A stretch of DNA of 64,000 bases from Alnus glutinosa (GCF_958979055.1 NC_084886.1:1569001-1633000), one strand, 5' to 3'; counted from the stretch's first letter, positions 24,073-37,812 are shown. Translations and numbers: made by a program. The notes: generated by a model not told the origin, from the sequence alone.

Positions 24073-27000
24073 TCAGGCAGCCTGAGATTGAGATTTCTGG
24101 CGCTTCACATATTGAAGGATAGGCTCCCTAACCTGCAAAGGAGAAATGTTACAGGTCCAATATGTTAGAAACATAGCTTTTCACTAGCTGAAACTTCCAG
24201 TCATGCCACGGTAAGGAATTCACAGTATACCGTGCTTGTTTTTCTGGATCGCCTATCTTGACTGGACCTACTGCAGATAACTGCATCCACCTCATCACAG
24301 CAATTTGTGTTTCCTTTTGCTCTGCTGTTCTCGTATCCTGGCACAAAACTCTCTCTTGAAGCTACTGGCTGCACAGTTTCCGGAGTAAATTACTTATCAG
24401 GAGGCGGTGGCGCAATCCAATTGCAAGACATAATAATTGTTAACATAAAAGAGTAGGTGCTTCATGTCTATATTACCTCGGCCCTACTCGTGGGAGTGTT
24501 TCCAAGCTCCTTTGTCTTGTCACTCCTGATTGAGCCATTCTGATTCATGTCAGATCTCACTTTCATGCGTGTAAGATCCGACCCAATGGAGCGCAGGGCA
24601 CCACAAGTGGACATGTCATTGTAGTTGCTCTCTGATATCAATGGAGCATATATTGTAGGTTAAGTGCAAATATAAAGACACAGGGAAAAAAAAAATTGTA
24701 GAGCTGAATTTGAAACAAAAAAAAGAAAAAGAAAAGAAACTGTAGTCAGGTACCTATTATCTGTAACTCTCCTTGGCCGGACTTGTTATGTGGTTCATTA
24801 TTATCGACATCCTGTTCAATTCTAAGAGTCAGAAGAATAGTGCATTACATTCGAATAAGATGCAGCTATGTAAACAAAGAAATTTTTTCTAATACCATAG
24901 CCTCAGCGCTCAAGGCTTTCTTCATATCTAGTAGCTTTTTCTTAGTCCTTTCAGAATTGATCACTCGCTTACCTATGTTATAAAATAGATGAAAGAAAAG
25001 TAAGTAGAACGCAACTAGATCATGCAAAATTATGCCAAGCACAGAGTTTTCAATATGGCTGCACAAACCTAGCCTTCGGTTGCCTTTGGCTTCAACAAAA
25101 CCATCTTGAGCCATTTTAGTTATTATTTTGCGCACAGTTGATTGGTTAGCTTCTCCTTCGAGCTTGCTCTGAAGCTTTGCCACGGTAACATATTTCATTG
25201 TAAGAGCATGACACAGAGCCTGAAATAGGGAACGATATGGTAAGGAAATGATATCAAGAACATAATGGCAAGACAGCTCTTATCTTCTATCCTTTCCCAA
25301 CAATATTATAACATAACAAACAGATTATCATTATGAGATTCTTCTTGTTATTCAAACCGACCAGAGAACCTTGGGATGATATAAACAATTTTGCAAAATG
25401 GCAAAGACCAAAAATTAAATAAATTTGGTTTTCCATAAAGCATACAAAGTCAACGGGCCTAATTCAATTGCTGGTTTTAGTTCTTATTGTGGACACATAC
25501 ATACAACATACATATGTTAATCAGAAAGGGAACTGCTTTAACAATGTGGATGAGAAGTCAGCTCCCTAGACCACGAACAAAGGCAAACAGAATAAAACAA
25601 ATCCCACCTTCATGTAAATGTGATCTTCGACCTGGGGACCTTTGCCACCAATAGGGATTGCTTGACCATCCATTTCTTCTTTAACCGTTGTGAATTCATA
25701 GTCAGTGTTCTAGTTTGTCAAAATAAAATGAAGTGTGAGCTGACCAGCAGATACAGATACAGCCTTCAATATTATAAAAGGGGGAAAAGTGATAAAAACA
25801 ACCTTTTGCTTGTTAATGATGTAACGGTCCCTTCCAGTTTTTGATAGAACACCTTCCTTAACCAGCTTATCCATGATTTCTAAAATAGTTATAATCAGAA
25901 AAATAAGAAAATTGTTATTAATCTCAAGACCTGCACTTTGCCTTTAACATGGATCAAAGCCTCCATTTACCTTCGCTCAAAACCTGCATTTATAATAACA
26001 CAAAACAATATCATTAATATTGCATGAACTGGGAACTATGATAAACTAAAAAAAAAAAAAAAAAAAATGGAATTGAAATTTAACCGATGTAGCTAAATGC
26101 ACTGACATTAACTCTGCCGCTATTTGTCCAAAAGAGTACAAATAGTAGGGATCCTTACCACTGAGATGTCTGGGAAATTTGAGAGAACATCAGTAAGTTC
26201 AACAGAATCAAGGTGAATGCAGTTGATCCAGTCCTTTACCCGGGCCAATTGTTGTTCATCTTCCTCTGGATCCTGAGTATCATCTGCACATATAATAGAT
26301 CGCTAGTCAGGAATAGCCACAGCCTAGTGGTTCGTCCACAAAACGTCAATAATTAGAAAGAAAATAAAGAAAAGGAATAGAGGGAAGGGTTAAGTTTAAG
26401 AAACAGCATTAATGGATCTTTCATTAGTCTTCGAGTTTATCTTTGAATTTATCACTCTCTTTTCGTATGAAATGTGTACATGTAATTTTACCTTCATCAA
26501 CCATGCGAGTGTTATCTTCCGGTTTTTGATGTTTATCTGTCAAGAAGAATATTGTTACTTCCAGTATCTACTCAAACTCAAACCATCCGCAAGTTGGAAA
26601 TAGGGGGAGAAAAGGACACTAGAAAAAAGTTCAAGTAATTACCGACTGGTGCAACTATATATTGATCTTCTTCTGAATGGTTAACCTGAAATAATAAAAA
26701 TTATTAGCAAGTTTTTCTAACTTAATTTCTGTATCAGTTCATCAAAATCAAGTTGGCATCATCCAAGCTTGGTTTAATCTTAAAGGCCATTGAAAAAGTA
26801 TAAGTGGAGTAATGTTGTCAGTTCACCTCACTGTCTGATTCAGAATAGTCATCCTTTTGAACGGAATCAGCTCCCAAGCTCACTTCATCATCTTGAATAT
26901 CTTCATTCTCATCCTCACAAGGATCGAGCACACTCTTTACCTGTAAACATAATCAATTAAACAATACTCAATACCAAATATGAACTACAGACCTGAATAT

Positions 27001-29449
27001 CAAGTCAATACATTCATCCAAAAAAAAAATGTATATATATATTAAGTCAATCCTGCAACTTTAATTTCATCTCTTACCTTGAGAGCTAATACAAGATGCT
27101 TACTATTCACGTTTCCAACCTCCATTTTCAAAGGATTTTTGGTCCATGGATTATGAGCTTCTTCTTCTGTGCAGCCTCTGAAGAAAGGAGGCTCATAATC
27201 TGCAGGCTGCAAAGGGTAGATAATACGTAAGTTTTCTGCGTTCAGTATCTTCATCAAAGAGGGAAGAGAACATGAATTGTAAAATGCTTTCTTGGACTAG
27301 TGTTTCCAAAAGTAACAAAATATACATGCACCTTACACTCATTACAAAAACATACAACTGCACAAATGTGACAATTATGTTTAACCAGTAAAACACACTG
27401 GAAAACCATAAGAGTTACAATTGTACGGAAAAATATATGCACACAAAATCCGAACTGCGTAGTTAGCTTCCTAATCTATATTTAGGAATAGCAATTACAA
27501 GTACGTGAAACTAAGTTCTAAGGAAACATTTAAAAGAACATACCGTTGCGTCATCATAGTAGAAGAGTTTCATCAGAATCGTACGCTGAAACAAAAATAA
27601 AGCAAATGCATTACTGTCAGTACATCAATATTCACAACCTCTCATAGAACCTTGCTTAATCAGTATACAGAGAACTTAGGAAAATGTCACATGTCATGCA
27701 AGAATTAGCCTCATAAATTAATTACCTCTTCAGGCATCATATCAAGAGTTCTCATTAACTGAACCAGTGTTCGAACCATTTTACAAGCAGAACTCCTAAA
27801 AAACCAACATGTCTAAAATCAACAGAATTCTTAACTTAAAAAATTGCAAGCCAAACAACAGGAAGACGAAGAGAGACATATTCCAATATGTTTATCACCT
27901 CATCTGATTTGGAGTTATTTCGGTTGTGGAGTTATACTTGAATGTTCCACCTTGTTTCTTGTTTCCAGTGCGATTGAAAGTCATTGAAACCTCCTGGCTA
28001 TCAGAATTTGAATAACTGAAAGAAACTGCCGCAGCAGATACATTCTAATATATTAATCCTCTGGAAAATGTCCCTATCTCACTAGTTTTTAGCACAATGC
28101 AGTCTTTCCAGTGGCAAATCAATGTCTCACTAATTGCTTAACCATATTTTCAGGACATTATGAAGTTTGTCGAAAACTTACATGCATATTCCTCAATCAT
28201 TGGTCCGTCTACCGCCTCACAAATGCAGAACAAAAGCGTTTTCAGATACTTCTTCTGCAGTGCATCGTATACACCTGAAAAGGCCACATAGGTAAAATCA
28301 AATCAATTGAAAAAATAGAAAAGGAAAAAGTACAGAAAAGCTCTTTCAGATGAAGAAGCTCTGACTAGACGTGCCTTTTTCCATCCAATCAATCAGCCTG
28401 CGAGACTCTGCATCCATCGGCATGAGCTTTTTGATCTTCATCTCTGAAGATGATGTAATTATTCCAAAGAAAATCACCAACCGATATTTTGAATTTTGTC
28501 AAAAGAGTTACAAGCAACAAAAAAAAATCTCACTAAAAGAAGCTTACCTAAAGCAGGGACAGACTTATCATTGAAGTACTTCTCTGGAAATAGGCCTCTG
28601 ATATAGCTAATATTAAATATAGCAATGCGGAGCAGATTCCTCGTCTGTTTGATTGAACACAAAGTGATCAAAGTATTTGATAATTGGAGTCAATTTCTAC
28701 ACACTCTGTTTATTAATTCATTATCCTGGCCTCAAAGCTCTAAGATCTAGAAAGCTGATAAAGGAAATGAGTCTCGTTCGCTTTGAGCCAAAATTTACAT
28801 GGAGCTCTGGAAACAGAGCATGATTTCCTGGAAGTAACGAGAAAAACTCTAGGTAAGATAATTAGAGAACAAGTGCATGCTTGAGAAACAGCCTTCAGTT
28901 ATTGGTGGAGACATGTACATAATTCGTTTAACTGGTACCAGTTAAGAAACAGCTAATCACAAAATTTTCCATTGAAAAGCAAGATAACAGTAGATCTGAT
29001 CCATACTTTCAAATGCATACGAATGTTGTCCAATTAAGCAAAAAATTCAACTCCAATTGCCAGAAGAAATGGATTTTGACTTCGATTCCTCATACGTCAA
29101 CTAATGCAAGTATTGATCCCAAAAATCAAAAAATAAGTAAAACAGCTCGACTCCGATCATATAACAAATAAAATAACTCAGCTGTAAATTTAGAGAGAAA
29201 TAGAAACTATAAAAGCAGCAACAAACTCAATTCTCATTCAATGGAATTGTTCGTAGTTATAAGCCAGAAAATGGAGCAAATGGTTATTATAACATTGATT
29301 ACCAGAAGAAGCGAGTCCTGCTCGGTGATTTCAGCTTCCTTCACTTTCTGTGCAACCACCTGAGGAAAAACGATGACGTTACAGTCTAGAGACACGAAGA
29401 AGAAGATTGGATAGAAAGCAATAGTTTAGAAGATTTCTCGGCTCACCAT
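24073..29449 (-). CDS. ASY1: ASY1, meiotic HORMA-domain chromosome axis protein
   Basis: Twenty-two coding exons on the minus strand encode 614 residues. Exon ends, 5' to 3': 29449-29447, 29359-29303, 28644-28548, 28443-28375, 28274-28182, 28025-27899, 27795-27726, 27585-27544, 27206-27078, 26940-26827, 26685-26643, 26536-26492, 26283-26159, 25983-25971, 25879-25803, 25709-25608, 25219-25069, 24972-24896, 24811-24754, 24631-24477, 24368-24231, 24132-24073. The HORMA domain (about 16-230) includes [16 protein letters not shown] and [11 protein letters not shown]. An acidic linker and a winged-helix/SWIRM-like domain (about 330-480) follow. The C-terminal [12 protein letters not shown] lies in the region of the closure motif. 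By family knowledge ASY1 coats the meiotic axis, is remodelled by PCH2 and promotes interhomologue synapsis and crossover formation. Length and order match plant ASY1 end to end. Oddities: exon 1 codes only ATG, intron 4 is GC-AG, and one exon is 13 nt. Confidence 0.95.
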
Positions 29450-30334
29450 GGTTTCAACGCTTTCAAAGAAGAATTGAGAATCGGAGCAAGAAAGGGAGAG
29501 AAAAGTACAGAGCGTTTCCTTTGAAAATTTGAATCGGGGTTTCCGAATGACAAGTGTGGCGGGAGGTGAATGAATTGGGTACTTTTTATAGACCGAGGGC
29601 ACCTGCGGAAGGAGTTTGTTAAATTGGGCCCATTCCACTCTGTCACGTGCACTGGCACGAGGAGTTTGTTAGGCTTAAAAAGACCTGGCATTGTTTTTTC
29701 CCCTTTTTTATTTTTTTTTTTAAATAAGTACAATACTATAATATTTTGAATTATTATTTTTTTTATTTATTTTTTATTTATTTTTTAAAAAAGAGCAAGT
29801 CTAGCTAAGAGCGCAAGTGAATCCGCATCCCGCAAACCCTCTCATTTCACATCTAAATTTTCTAAAATTCAAACAAAATACTTCTGGAGATTCCGACCCA
29901 AATGAGCATGAGTGAGACCTGGCATAAGGCCAAACTAGGGCACTCCAATTATCATAATAATAAAAATTGAATTTAACCGAACTAGGGCTTGAAATTGTTT
30001 GTAATCAGAGGCTCAGCAAGAATTTTAGTCAATGCCAAATAATATAACCGACTGCTGTCACTTTATTAAAATCTCATTAACTCTTCCCATCTTCAAAGAC
30101 TAACAAGTTTTCAATTACAACAATCTTCATCACCTTCCAACAAAATACATATATATTTTAAAAGTTTTGAGATCGCTTATTCCCAAGCTAATTTATCCAT
30201 GAAGCACTTCTGGGTGCCATCTTCCTTGTATAAAACGTTTCCAACTGTTGATTACAGCCCTGATCCGAACTCCTCTCTATCTCGTTGAAATCACGACCAA
30301 TACAAACTGTAGAACTGGAATTCACATTCAAGGC
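29450..30334. other. ASY1 promoter and intergenic spacer
   Basis: This 885-bp spacer lies between the ASY1 start and the stop codon of the SSP4-like gene upstream on the same strand. It must hold the ASY1 promoter and leader and the SSP4-like 3' UTR. A TATA box lies near 29.59 kb. A T-rich tract at about 29.70-29.79 kb is unremarkable. Confidence 0.6.
29583..29590 (-). promoter_or_regulatory. Probable TATA box of ASY1
   Basis: TATAAAAA on the minus strand lies about 134 bp upstream of the ASY1 ATG, in a moderately GC-rich context, at a spacing that fits a short leader. Inferred from sequence only. Confidence 0.5.
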
Positions 30335-33300
30335 TCATCTTTCAAAAGGATCTCTAATTGAGTTTAAAGGAGGACAGACAGCTGCCGCTATTTTCTCCCG
30401 AAGATTGAATTTCTTTGCAATCAATGGCCGAACATCTTCAGCTCCAACCAAGCTCTCCAAAAACGGAAGTAATGCGAGCAGTTCTTTATCCGAACGATCT
30501 TCAAACCAGCTTTCAATGGGTACTCCATTGTCAACTTGGAATCCAAATGCCTACGAGAAAGCGACACTTGTTAAGAAAATTAAGATTTCCATTTATGGAG
30601 CATATCCTGTGTAAAGGATGAAAAATAAGTATGCCATGTATGCTGCATAATTGGTATTAATCCAATATCATATTTTTTCCTAACAAAAATAACAGAAAAG
30701 AAAAAGGAACTGTTCTAAGTTGAGGATGTTCACAACTTGCAGAATCACCCTTAGAAGAAGTAACAGAGGAAAGTACAACAGTACCTGTGGAGAGTTGTCA
30801 ATTATGATAACATGTGCCAAATCACGACCAAGAACTGACAAATCTTTGAGGTAATTACCATCCACATAAACACAGGACTCGCGGTAAACACGATGACGAA
30901 ATACCTTCCTCTTTGGATCAAGCACATTTAGTAGCTGCTCTGCATAAATACTTTGGCTAGCTGTAAATATAATAATCTCAAAAAGGCCGGAAACTCTCTC
31001 CATAAAATCTCTGAGATAAGGACGACATCGAACATAGACTGTATGCTCCTGGAGGTTAAAATTTACAGGAAAAGTGAAATCTGCATCGTCACAAGGTTCT
31101 AGTGTCGAGTGCACCAAAGTTTCTGCAAATCCAAGTCATTCTCAGCATACAAGCATAGATGTCAAAAGTTCAAGCAATACTTAAACAAACAAAGGAAGTT
31201 CAAGAACAGGTAATCACTAGAATTATTATATTTGCATTTAAGCAAGAAAGAACCCAAAAAAAATACAAAATTTGATATTTTGTATCAAATGCTGGTTGGC
31301 ACTACTTCAATCTGATCAAATATCAAATGCTGAAAACAAGGAGCAATTGCTTTTGCTTTGGGCCCACTCCCCAGCACATGCATTGCAATTTGAAAAGGAG
31401 AAAACTGATTATTGATGTTCCATCCATCAATTGAATGATGGAAACAATAATATGATGAATGGCAGAGCCATGAAAACTACAAATGTACACCGCCGGACTC
31501 ATCCATCACTGGAAAATAAATAATGAAACTGACAGATTATATATAACTATTTGCATTTTCTTACCATCCAAGTCCAAAACAAGTGTAGTAGGTGGGCAAC
31601 TCCGCGTTTGTTTTGGTAGTAGCATGGGGCGAAAAGTTGGGACAACTGATGACAAGTCCGGTAAGTTCTTTATGAAAAAATAGGGATCAAATTCATCAAA
31701 TTCCTCATATTGATCATCCTCCACATAAACATCAGTTGACATAGAATCTTGACCGTGCTCATCAACACATTCAAGCTTAGAATTTTTCATGGCAAGATAT
31801 ATGGCTGAAACTTCAGATGAAAGATGTACTCCTTCCAATTCCACATTACGACAAGAATCTACATCATTTCTACATATAGTATGCATCTGATCACCAAGGC
31901 TCTGTGAATTCAAATTTTCGGATGAATTTTTTGTATCTAATTCCATATCAACAGGGAATGTCATTGAAGTTACTGTATTCTCGGTGTAATTGTTCTCTTC
32001 CCCAACAATGGATTCAGAAGTTTCTTGACCAATATGATGAACATTCAATACATCAACGTGGGAGTATTCTATTTCACGATCTTGATTCCGGTCTCCACTC
32101 CTAAAGTATTTGACAAAATCAACTAGAAGATGGGGAAAAAGTGAAGTTAATAATATGGTGAAAACATAGACAAGCACAATAATATATTCTGAGTTATCTG
32201 TAGCAAGTATTCAAAAGAAACATTTTTGTAAATTAAAGAATCTATTCTGATAACCTAACCTCCATTGGCGATTTCCCCCCCAGCATGTTTAGCAATGTGA
32301 AAGGACGGAGAAAATATGGTTTCCATAATGGGATGAGCAGGTTCCTCATGGCAACTCTGCAGTATGTTTTGAGAAGTTTTACAAGAGAACCTTAGATATT
32401 TCATGAAGCTCTCGCAATAATCATCATATGGTAATTTTATGGGATAGCATATGCACGAAAAACAGAGACATGAGCAAACAATACATGGTTTGGCTGATTA
32501 ATTACCTTAAAATCCACGGAAGCACCATTAATAGCATCATGCCCCAAACAAACATCAGAAGACTCGTTACGCAACAACTCATACTTAGCATTCAAGTCTG
32601 TTGCCACAACAGGCTCCCTATTCTTCTTGGGAAGAGCGCCAACTGAAAGTTATTATGGGAAGATGAGAATTAAATTCACTTGATAAGGGAAAGATTAAGA
32701 AAACAAACAAGAAAAGAAAAGGTGCACTAAAATGACTTATAACAACAGCTAGCGGTCATTCGAATCACTATGTTTTATTGAACTTGATTAGAGAGAAGGG
32801 GTGGGGGGGGGGGGGGGGGGGGGGGAATCATGAAAATACCATAATCTGTATAGTATACTATATTTCAATAACTGAATATATTGAAGTGTGTTGTTAATAT
32901 TGTACAAGCACATAATGAAATATATTACAGGACATAAATAGGACAACATATGTGTGATGGAATAGTGCTACAAGATGGTTCTACACATGTATTGTATATA
33001 ACATTTACAGTTTGAATCATATCAACAGCCACCCCCCATAAAAATAAAGTGACATACTATAATATGCGTGTTAAAAATATTAGCAAGGAACTGTTTAAAG
33101 TAGTAAACTGCAAATATATGACATGACAAAACAGAAAGACCGAAAGAAATTATGAGTATAACCAGGATTGATACAAGAGACAATACTTAGAATACTAAAC
33201 TCTATCTTAGAGCATTTCAATACCCAATGGACGACATGAAGATGGTGGCTCAAAATGAAACCTTTTGTGAAACTTGTGACCTCCAACTATTAAAACTTAG

Positions 33301-33560
33301 GAACACCACATGAACTATAATAGTAGTAAGATTTCTATACAAACATACATGTGGAAATTTTTCTCAAATTCATCACACAAACAAGTAGAAGGTAAAAACT
33401 TACCAAGTCTCTGCTTTCTAGCTGAAGATGTAATCAAGTCTTTAACTTTCTTTTCTACAGCTTGTACATTTTCAGATACCTTCTGCTGAGCTCTTGAAAC
33501 TCTGGGACTGGCATGCTCTCGACCAGCAGTTCCTCGGGAATTTTTTGTCTTTGTTTGCAT
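30335..33560 (-). CDS. SCP1-like small phosphatase (FCP1/CTD phosphatase), SSP4-like
   Basis: Six coding exons on the minus strand (33560-33404, 32642-32506, 32356-32260, 32122-31565, 31122-30785, 30550-30335) encode 500 residues. The N-terminal half is a plant-type extension, basic at first, then acidic and Ser-rich. The C-terminal FCP1-homology domain (about 307-480) has the catalytic D-L-D-E-T at 314-318, whose Glu codon is split by an intron. It also has the I-I-I-F-T-A-S block and I-I-I-D-N-S-P-Q at 422-429. This is a HAD-superfamily Mg-dependent Ser phosphatase; Arabidopsis SSP4-type enzymes dephosphorylate the RNA polymerase II CTD in the nucleus. All catalytic motifs are intact. The coding ATG lies two bases after an acceptor. 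A non-coding first exon probably ends at 34952 (ATCGG|gttagt), leaving a 1.39-kb leader intron. SSP4b or SSP5 types are alternatives. Confidence 0.9.
32803..32825. repeat. Poly-G tract (23 G)
   Basis: An uninterrupted run of 23 G on the plus strand, hence poly-C in the sense strand of SSP4-like intron 2 as drawn on its coding exons. The length may be affected by sequencing or assembly error. Confidence 0.85.
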
Positions 33561-34951
33561 TTCTAAATTGGGAAGAATCCTCCAATTTTGAAATGGCTAT
33601 CAATATCAAATTGGCTCCAGCAGAACAACTCAAAATACGGCTCCTGATCAAACTCTCCTGTTTCGTGACAATATCTATTAGACAACACCAGCCAAGGATA
33701 GTAGAAAAGCAATTGATAATCTATGAGATTTAACAGTGTATCATTTCAAAAGTTTGGGATAATAAAATAAAATAAAAATGCTTAGGGCTCTCCAGACAAT
33801 CAGAATTGCAAACACCACCTTCTATATCTCCAAAGGTTTGGCAAGATCATCAACAGTAGGGAGGAAAATATTAACAATCCACCACATCTAAATATTAATA
33901 TTGATAACAGTATGCTACCAAAAGCATGCAATTATACACAATTTTGATACAAAAGAAAAATGGTAAATAGAGAGCTATCAACACCATAGTATAATGCACA
34001 TAATATTCCAATATTGCACGAATATAGATACAGAACAAAAAAAAAAAAAATTAACACTGAGAAAAATAACTAAAAAAAGAAAGCTTGTAAATTTATTTTC
34101 ATTAGCAGCATGAAATTAACTAAAGCTCAAAGTTTTATGCTCTCTGTGGCAGACTTTCCATATTTACTTGAAAATACTACACGTGACTTCATGACGTTAA
34201 TATTCATTTGAAACTTCCACTATCCCTTCTAACAGTTCCACAATATGTTGTATAACGACACATAGACAAGAGCTTTTTTTTTCTAATAAGATGCCCTCCA
34301 TTTTGAAACGGGAAAATTATTCAGTTCGGCCAGAATTTCTCCAATCCATTCATAGATTCGGAAACACATGCTTTGATTTTCGGGTTTTCAATTTGACCAC
34401 TAGACAGAGAGAATTCTAAATGTCACTTTTTTGTCACTCTTGTATTCCTCCAAGAATGATGTAACTTTTAAAATCACCAATTGATCAAAATTCAATAATT
34501 ATCAATCACAAACTCAATGATGATTTTAAAAGCCACATCATTTTTTTAGGGACATAATAATGACAAAAGAGTGACTTATAGCATTACTCATATGGATCTA
34601 AATGATTTCTCTACTGCGTTTCCTATGCCTCCTTATCTACATAACATGTACATACCCATGAATTATAAACTAAACGCTTAAAGCTTAAACCCTAGACCCT
34701 CCACAGAACACTCTCAAAATCACAAGCTGGGAGATTCAAAAAGCCCAAAACCGCTAGAAATCAACTAAAACCCACATGAATTCCCCAAACACAAAACGCC
34801 ACATCAGCACCAAATTCAAGCATCTAATACAACAATAAATCACAAATCGCAACCAGCTAGGCACTATAACCCAGCAAACCCTAAAATAAAAACAAAATTC
34901 AAGCAATAAATTACAAGCTGAGCTAAAACAAACTAAAAGTCGAGAACTAAC

Positions 34952-35120
34952 CCGATACAGAGTCAAACGCGAGAACGATCAGAAAACCGAGATCGCGGTA
35001 ACGTCTCCTGTGATCAGAAAATGAGAACGGTAAATTAGTTCAGAGAATGAGAAGAGTGAAACTTGAGGAGCAAAAACCCTAGATTTTGTTCACCAGTGTG
35101 AGCAGGGGCTTGGTATTGGA
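34952..35120 (-). other. Probable non-coding first exon of the SSP4-like gene
   Basis: On the minus strand this region ends in GTATCGG|gttagt, a plausible donor that would join the acceptor CCAATTTAG just before the coding ATG at 33560. The upper boundary is a guess, since no transcription start is visible. The DNA is relatively GC-balanced compared with the adjoining intron. Confidence 0.45.
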
Positions 35121-35567
35121 GCTTTTGGAGGTTTTTCCCTCCAAAGGTTGCGAAAATGAGAGGGAAAATGATGAGGGATCGAAAATTTAGTTTTGTCTGA
35201 ACAAAGGGGTGTGAGGATAAACAAATATTTGATGAGGAGTCTATGAGCAATTAAGTACTCGCAACTACAAATAAATAGGAAACTCGCTTTCCCTAATAGG
35301 CACGTGTCATCTTATCGGCAAGGTTTACATTAGAACGAGCGAGTATGTCAGTTTTAGTGTATCTGTGAGTGTTCTCTTTTATCTCTTTTAGTTTAAATTT
35401 GAAAGGGAGTCTTTTTGTGCAGTAAGAGGACTGCGCTTGTCTAAATTTATTTTCTAGGGGGGCCTCTGTTTCGTGAAATATTACTGGTACCCTTTCTTCT
35501 TTGAAGTTTCGCAAATAACCCCATTGTCAGCAGCACCACGTGGGAGTCAAAAAAAAATTTACTCATA

Positions 35568-36424
35568 GGGGTGGGTATGGGATATTGGATAATTCGGTGT
35601 CGGAAATAGTAATTTCGATTTTCAGGTAATTCGGGTAATTACCTGACTATTTTCCAGTAAACAATAATTTAGAAATTTTCAAGTAATTCGATAATTAGTC
35701 GATCGGAAATGTGAAACTAGAAACTAATAAATAATCTCGTACTTTTCACAATGATCCATCTAAAAAACCAAAAAAGATCAGTCTTTGTGATTACCTCACA
35801 GGCTTGGAAATGTGCTTGATCAAGTTGATTGAGCTATTGAGCGGCGGCTACTAAGAGAATGTGTGACAAAGTGACAGTGTGAGTTTGATACTCTAAAAGA
35901 TTGAGTGAGAGAGAGAGAGAGAGAGAGATGACAACAAGAGGTGAGAAGGCTTGGGGGTCACGGCTGCATTAAGAGTCACTAAGAAAGAGACAACGAGAGG
36001 CAAGAGCCGAGAGGGCTCATAACTCATAGTGGTGCGATTATCTGGGTGGGGCTCAAAGGGGTGCGGCCGTGTAGGTGGGGTACTAGGGTGGACAGTGAGT
36101 GCTAGGTTACGGTTTAGAAGAAAATGGGACAAATTTATGAGAGAGAATATATAGTGTTAGACTATGAAGCAAAACGGCTTTGTTTTAATCAAAATTAAAT
36201 TGGCATTGTTTTGCTTAGTCTGGTTGAGCCGGTTAACTGACGGAAAGGAAAAAAAAAAAAAAAAAAATTTGTACCGACTGACAACTTGACCTGCCTTTAG
36301 CATAAATAATTTATTCCGAATTTCTTTTTTTTTTTTTTTTTGTTAGGTGGTAGGTAGTCTAATGTGATCTAGCGGCGGTCAGTAGATGTTCAATGGACAG
36401 CAATCAGATAATTTGCCTACCCTT
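35568..36424. mobile_element. Candidate hAT-like non-autonomous element
   Basis: The left end reads taggggtgggtatggga and the right end, reverse-complemented, reads taagggtaggcaaatta, an imperfect short inverted repeat of the same type as the 38.1-kb element. The interior has a (GA)n tract and GGTGGGG blocks and no long ORF. I could not find a matching 8-bp target duplication, so the call is tentative. Confidence 0.35.
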
Positions 36425-37218
36425 AAGCATCCAGCACTAGTCAAATGTTATTTATACAAGCTTGACTACTAGAAGTGATGTCATACGGTGCCTTTGCTAA
36501 CCACTCACGGCAGATTTGTAGTTCCTAATTTAATAGTAATTCACTTAAAATTAAGAGTAATTTTTAGTGTTATCGTAAGAAAATATACACTAAAGAGAAA
36601 GAGTAGGAAAATAGAAATGTGTTAGCATTACTGAAAGATACAATTCACTGCACTAAAAGCTATTTTGCCTGCTGCATAGTGCATACAACGCTGTGGCGAG
36701 TTTGCAATAACGGAAAGTAATTGACCAAAATGTCTTGTGGGGGCATATCTGAATTCTTTACATTTCTGCATTGCCTCGTGGAGAGAATCTTTTTTGAAAT
36801 TTTGAAATTTGACCTTCCGCCCCTTGAGGTCGGGCGTCCTCGAATAAAAATATTATTCTGGTGGGCGTGCGAAACAGTGAGCTAGTCTATTGACTCTATT
36901 CAACGCACCTCCACGTGTGACAAGCTAGAGAGAGGGTTCAGGCTGGACCAATCTTTAAAAATGGAGCTCCAGGACCGGCCCACCAAACCAAGTTGTATTC
37001 ACATTGGGGCCCTTCCCAATTCCTCAATTTGAGCAATGCCCAGGTATTAGATATCTGTATTGCAAAAGATTAGGTTGGATTTTCTCTTTGAGAAGGAGAC
37101 AATGGGCGAGAAATCTTAAATCCAAAATTTATTTGCCCAAAACTCCTAACCAATCCAAATATGAGTTGGGTCGGCCCATTATGAACTATTTAAGAACCAC
37201 TCAATACTAGTGAGATGA

Positions 37219-37812
37219 CTTAGGAGTGAAAAAAATGTTACGATTAGTGGTTATCATCCAAAATCGCTAACCGTAACCAACTAAGGCGGTTAGTGAAATT
37301 TGATAATTGTCACTATGCCGCCTTAGCTAGTTGGCAGTTATTTTATAACCGCCAATTAGTGGTTATTAATCCTTTAACCGATTTGCAAAATGAGAACTCA
37401 AATGAGCACACAAAAAATAACATTAACTAAGATTTACGAACCAAAACTCACATAAGATTAATTCAAAATATTCTTCAACTCTCATTTTACCAAAATTTTA
37501 ACATAGTAAATATTTTTTTTTTAAAAAAAAAATCCCCTAAATATGGTTAAATCAATCATCACCTGAAAACGCTTCATTTAATCCCACAATGACACATTCA
37601 TCACTTGTGCAACAAAAATTTATTACGCTTGTCTATGCACCTCAAAACAAGCACATGACAACAATAAATCCTTGATGGTGCGGGAACGAGGGAAGGAGGA
37701 GGAGAATAAGCGAAATGACTTGTAGGCGAGGATGATGAAAAGGATGAGGGTCAGAAGCAGTATAAGGAGTAGGGCACCAACAATGAGTGAATATGTGAAT
37801 GATTTGGAGATA

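Noticed and set aside
30285-30621. Two plus-strand open frames of 68-109 codons
   Set aside because: They are antisense to the last coding exon of the SSP4-like phosphatase and have no recognisable domain.
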